Source: a candidate division WOR-3 bacterium
Lineage (GTDB): Bacteria > Hydrothermota > Tepidihabitantia > Tepidihabitantales > Tepidihabitantaceae
Assembly (NCBI GenBank): GCA_039801085.1
Contig: JBDRTY010000001.1
Coordinates: 151,555 to 215,554 of the forward strand
Length of the DNA stretch: 64,000 bases
Reading direction: 5' to 3'
A model generated the notes under the pieces. The model had not been told where the DNA came from. It saw only the letters and a list, made by a program, of their open reading frames with translations, and did no database searches. This document shows positions 63,204 through 64,000 of this stretch, piece by piece. Every line of letters starts with the position of its first letter. The first letter of the stretch is position 1. Both the position numbers and the translations under genes were made by a program.

Positions 63204-64000
63204 ATGCACAAAATAACGCTCATAGCGTTAGCTCTCCTGGTAGGACTGAGCCAGGCGGGCGATGATGCGGTAATACTTCCATCTCAGGGTGTCACCGCAG
63301 CACCCGTAGTTGAAAGAGCAATAGGCAAAACTGATGAAATCACAATTCCGCGTCTGCTTTCCTATCAAGGAAAACTTACTGATACTCTTGGAAATCCGGT
63401 TCCTGATGGCTACTATCAGCTGACTTTCCGGCTTTATTCTCAGGAGACGGGCGGGACGCCACTATGGGTTGAACCCCAGACCATTCCGGTGAAAAACGGT
63501 ATTTTCTCTACGCTGCTGGGTTCAGTGGTTCCGATTCCGGCTCTGCCGGATGAAGGGACGCTGTATCTCAGTCTGCAAGTTGGGCTTGCACCAGAACTGA
63601 GTCCCCGCCTCAGGATCGGTTCAGCTGCCTACGCATTTCTTGCTGAGAGGTCAGCAAATTCCGACCTCCTGCAGGGGAGAGACACAAGCTACTTTGCCCG
63701 TGCCACCCACACTCATGCATATGTGGACAGTGCTGGTGGGGCACAGCGTGTTGGCGGGCTGGATCTGAGCGGGCTGGATGAGCGGTATGTTGAGGCGGGT
63801 GAGGCGGATGCGATTACCAGCGGGATGATTGCGGACGGGACGATTGAGCGTGGTGATGTGGCTTCGGACTTCAAGGCGCCGTATGCGGACACCGCAGACT
63901 ATGCCCTTTATGCACCAGCGGTTGACAGCGCCCGGGTTGCGGGCAACGCATATCTGTTGCAGGGCATGGAGCCGGACGACTTTGCAGCGGCAGATCACAG
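63204..64000 (+). CDS. Secreted tail-fibre-like/adhesin protein (C-terminus beyond window edge)
   Basis: About 265 residues visible. Signal peptide (about 1-19, LLVGLSQAG). RLLSYQGKLTDTLGNPVPDG and YQLTFRLYSQETGG begin a beta-domain common in exported FCB-type proteins; RLRIGSAAYAFLAERS follows. The later part has short repeated stretches such as ITSGMIADGTIERGDVASDF and DTADYALYAP, as in phage tail-fibre-like stalks. The end, where an anchor or sorting tail might be, is off the right edge. Confidence 0.85.
   Translation, partial: MHKITLIALALLVGLSQAGDDAVILPSQGVTAAPVVERAIGKTDEITIPRLLSYQGKLTDTLGNPVPDGYYQLTFRLYSQETGGTPLWVEPQTIPVKNGIFSTLLGSVVPIPALPDEGTLYLSLQVGLAPELSPRLRIGSAAYAFLAERSANSDLLQGRDTSYFARATHTHAYVDSAGGAQRVGGLDLSGLDERYVEAGEADAITSGMIADGTIERGDVASDFKAPYADTADYALYAPAVDSARVAGNAYLLQGMEPDDFAAADH

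Overview
This window looks like chromosome of an uncultured, probably thermophilic bacterium. The best fit is candidate division WOR-3 (Stahlbacteria) or a close relative of the Fibrobacteres-Chlorobi-Bacteroidetes group; this is an inference from gene content, at roughly 55-60% confidence. Pointers are a 1338-residue secreted protein with a choice-of-anchor N-terminus, kelch-like repeats and an FlgD-like C-terminal tail, a GWxTD protein, a bifunctional archaeal-type fructose-bisphosphate aldolase/phosphatase, a type III-A CRISPR system and a C-terminal zinc-ribbon L24. DNA is GC-rich almost everywhere except an AT-rich island at about 16.7-18.9 kb.

Left part (1-10.2 kb): a sensor kinase/NtrC-type regulator pair cut by the left edge, a secreted protein of three carboxypeptidase-regulatory-like repeats, a degenerate 2H phosphoesterase, a PP-loop/NFACT-R fusion for RNA modification, then TspO, peroxiredoxin and an encapsulin-type ferritin-like protein (a redox/iron stress cluster), and a PurL with no glutaminase domain. 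A long minus-strand block (10.2-16.7 kb) reads TPR protein, solute-binding lipoprotein-like protein, large SRP RNA, dnaX, recR, then hpf and hprK from their own promoter.

Middle (16.7-37.2 kb): the AT-rich island (DUF2130 nuclease-like protein and a small GRLxG-repeat protein), gyrA, an nnr-propeller-HAD operon, a cold-shock protein, the folK-dNK-panB-panC vitamin/nucleotide operon, an MFS carrier, fbp-moxR-DUF177, hutU with a GWxTD gene, and a minus-strand trio ending in an ICMT-like methyltransferase.

CRISPR locus (37.4-47.8 kb): array 1 (13 repeats), cas6-cas10-csm2-csm3-csm4-csm5 and a CARF-HEPN ribonuclease, then array 2 (15 repeats) with the same 37-nt repeat except for one base. No cas1/cas2 lie here. 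All interference genes are intact at the motifs I can see.

Right part (47.9-64 kb): apbE with an AmmeMemoRadiSam radical SAM gene, a DUF4321 membrane protein, the giant secreted protein, a compact S10-spc ribosomal operon that stops after rplF, tRNA-Glu(CTC), fabH, and a secreted tail-fibre-like protein cut by the right edge.

The strongest window-wide signal is in the promoters. I hand-aligned 23 TTGAC/TATAAT-type promoters; 16 have a 16-bp spacer. Ten have their -10 box only 5-8 nt before the start codon of a gene with no Shine-Dalgarno sequence, so many mRNAs here are predicted to be leaderless, while other genes keep strong AGGAGG sites.
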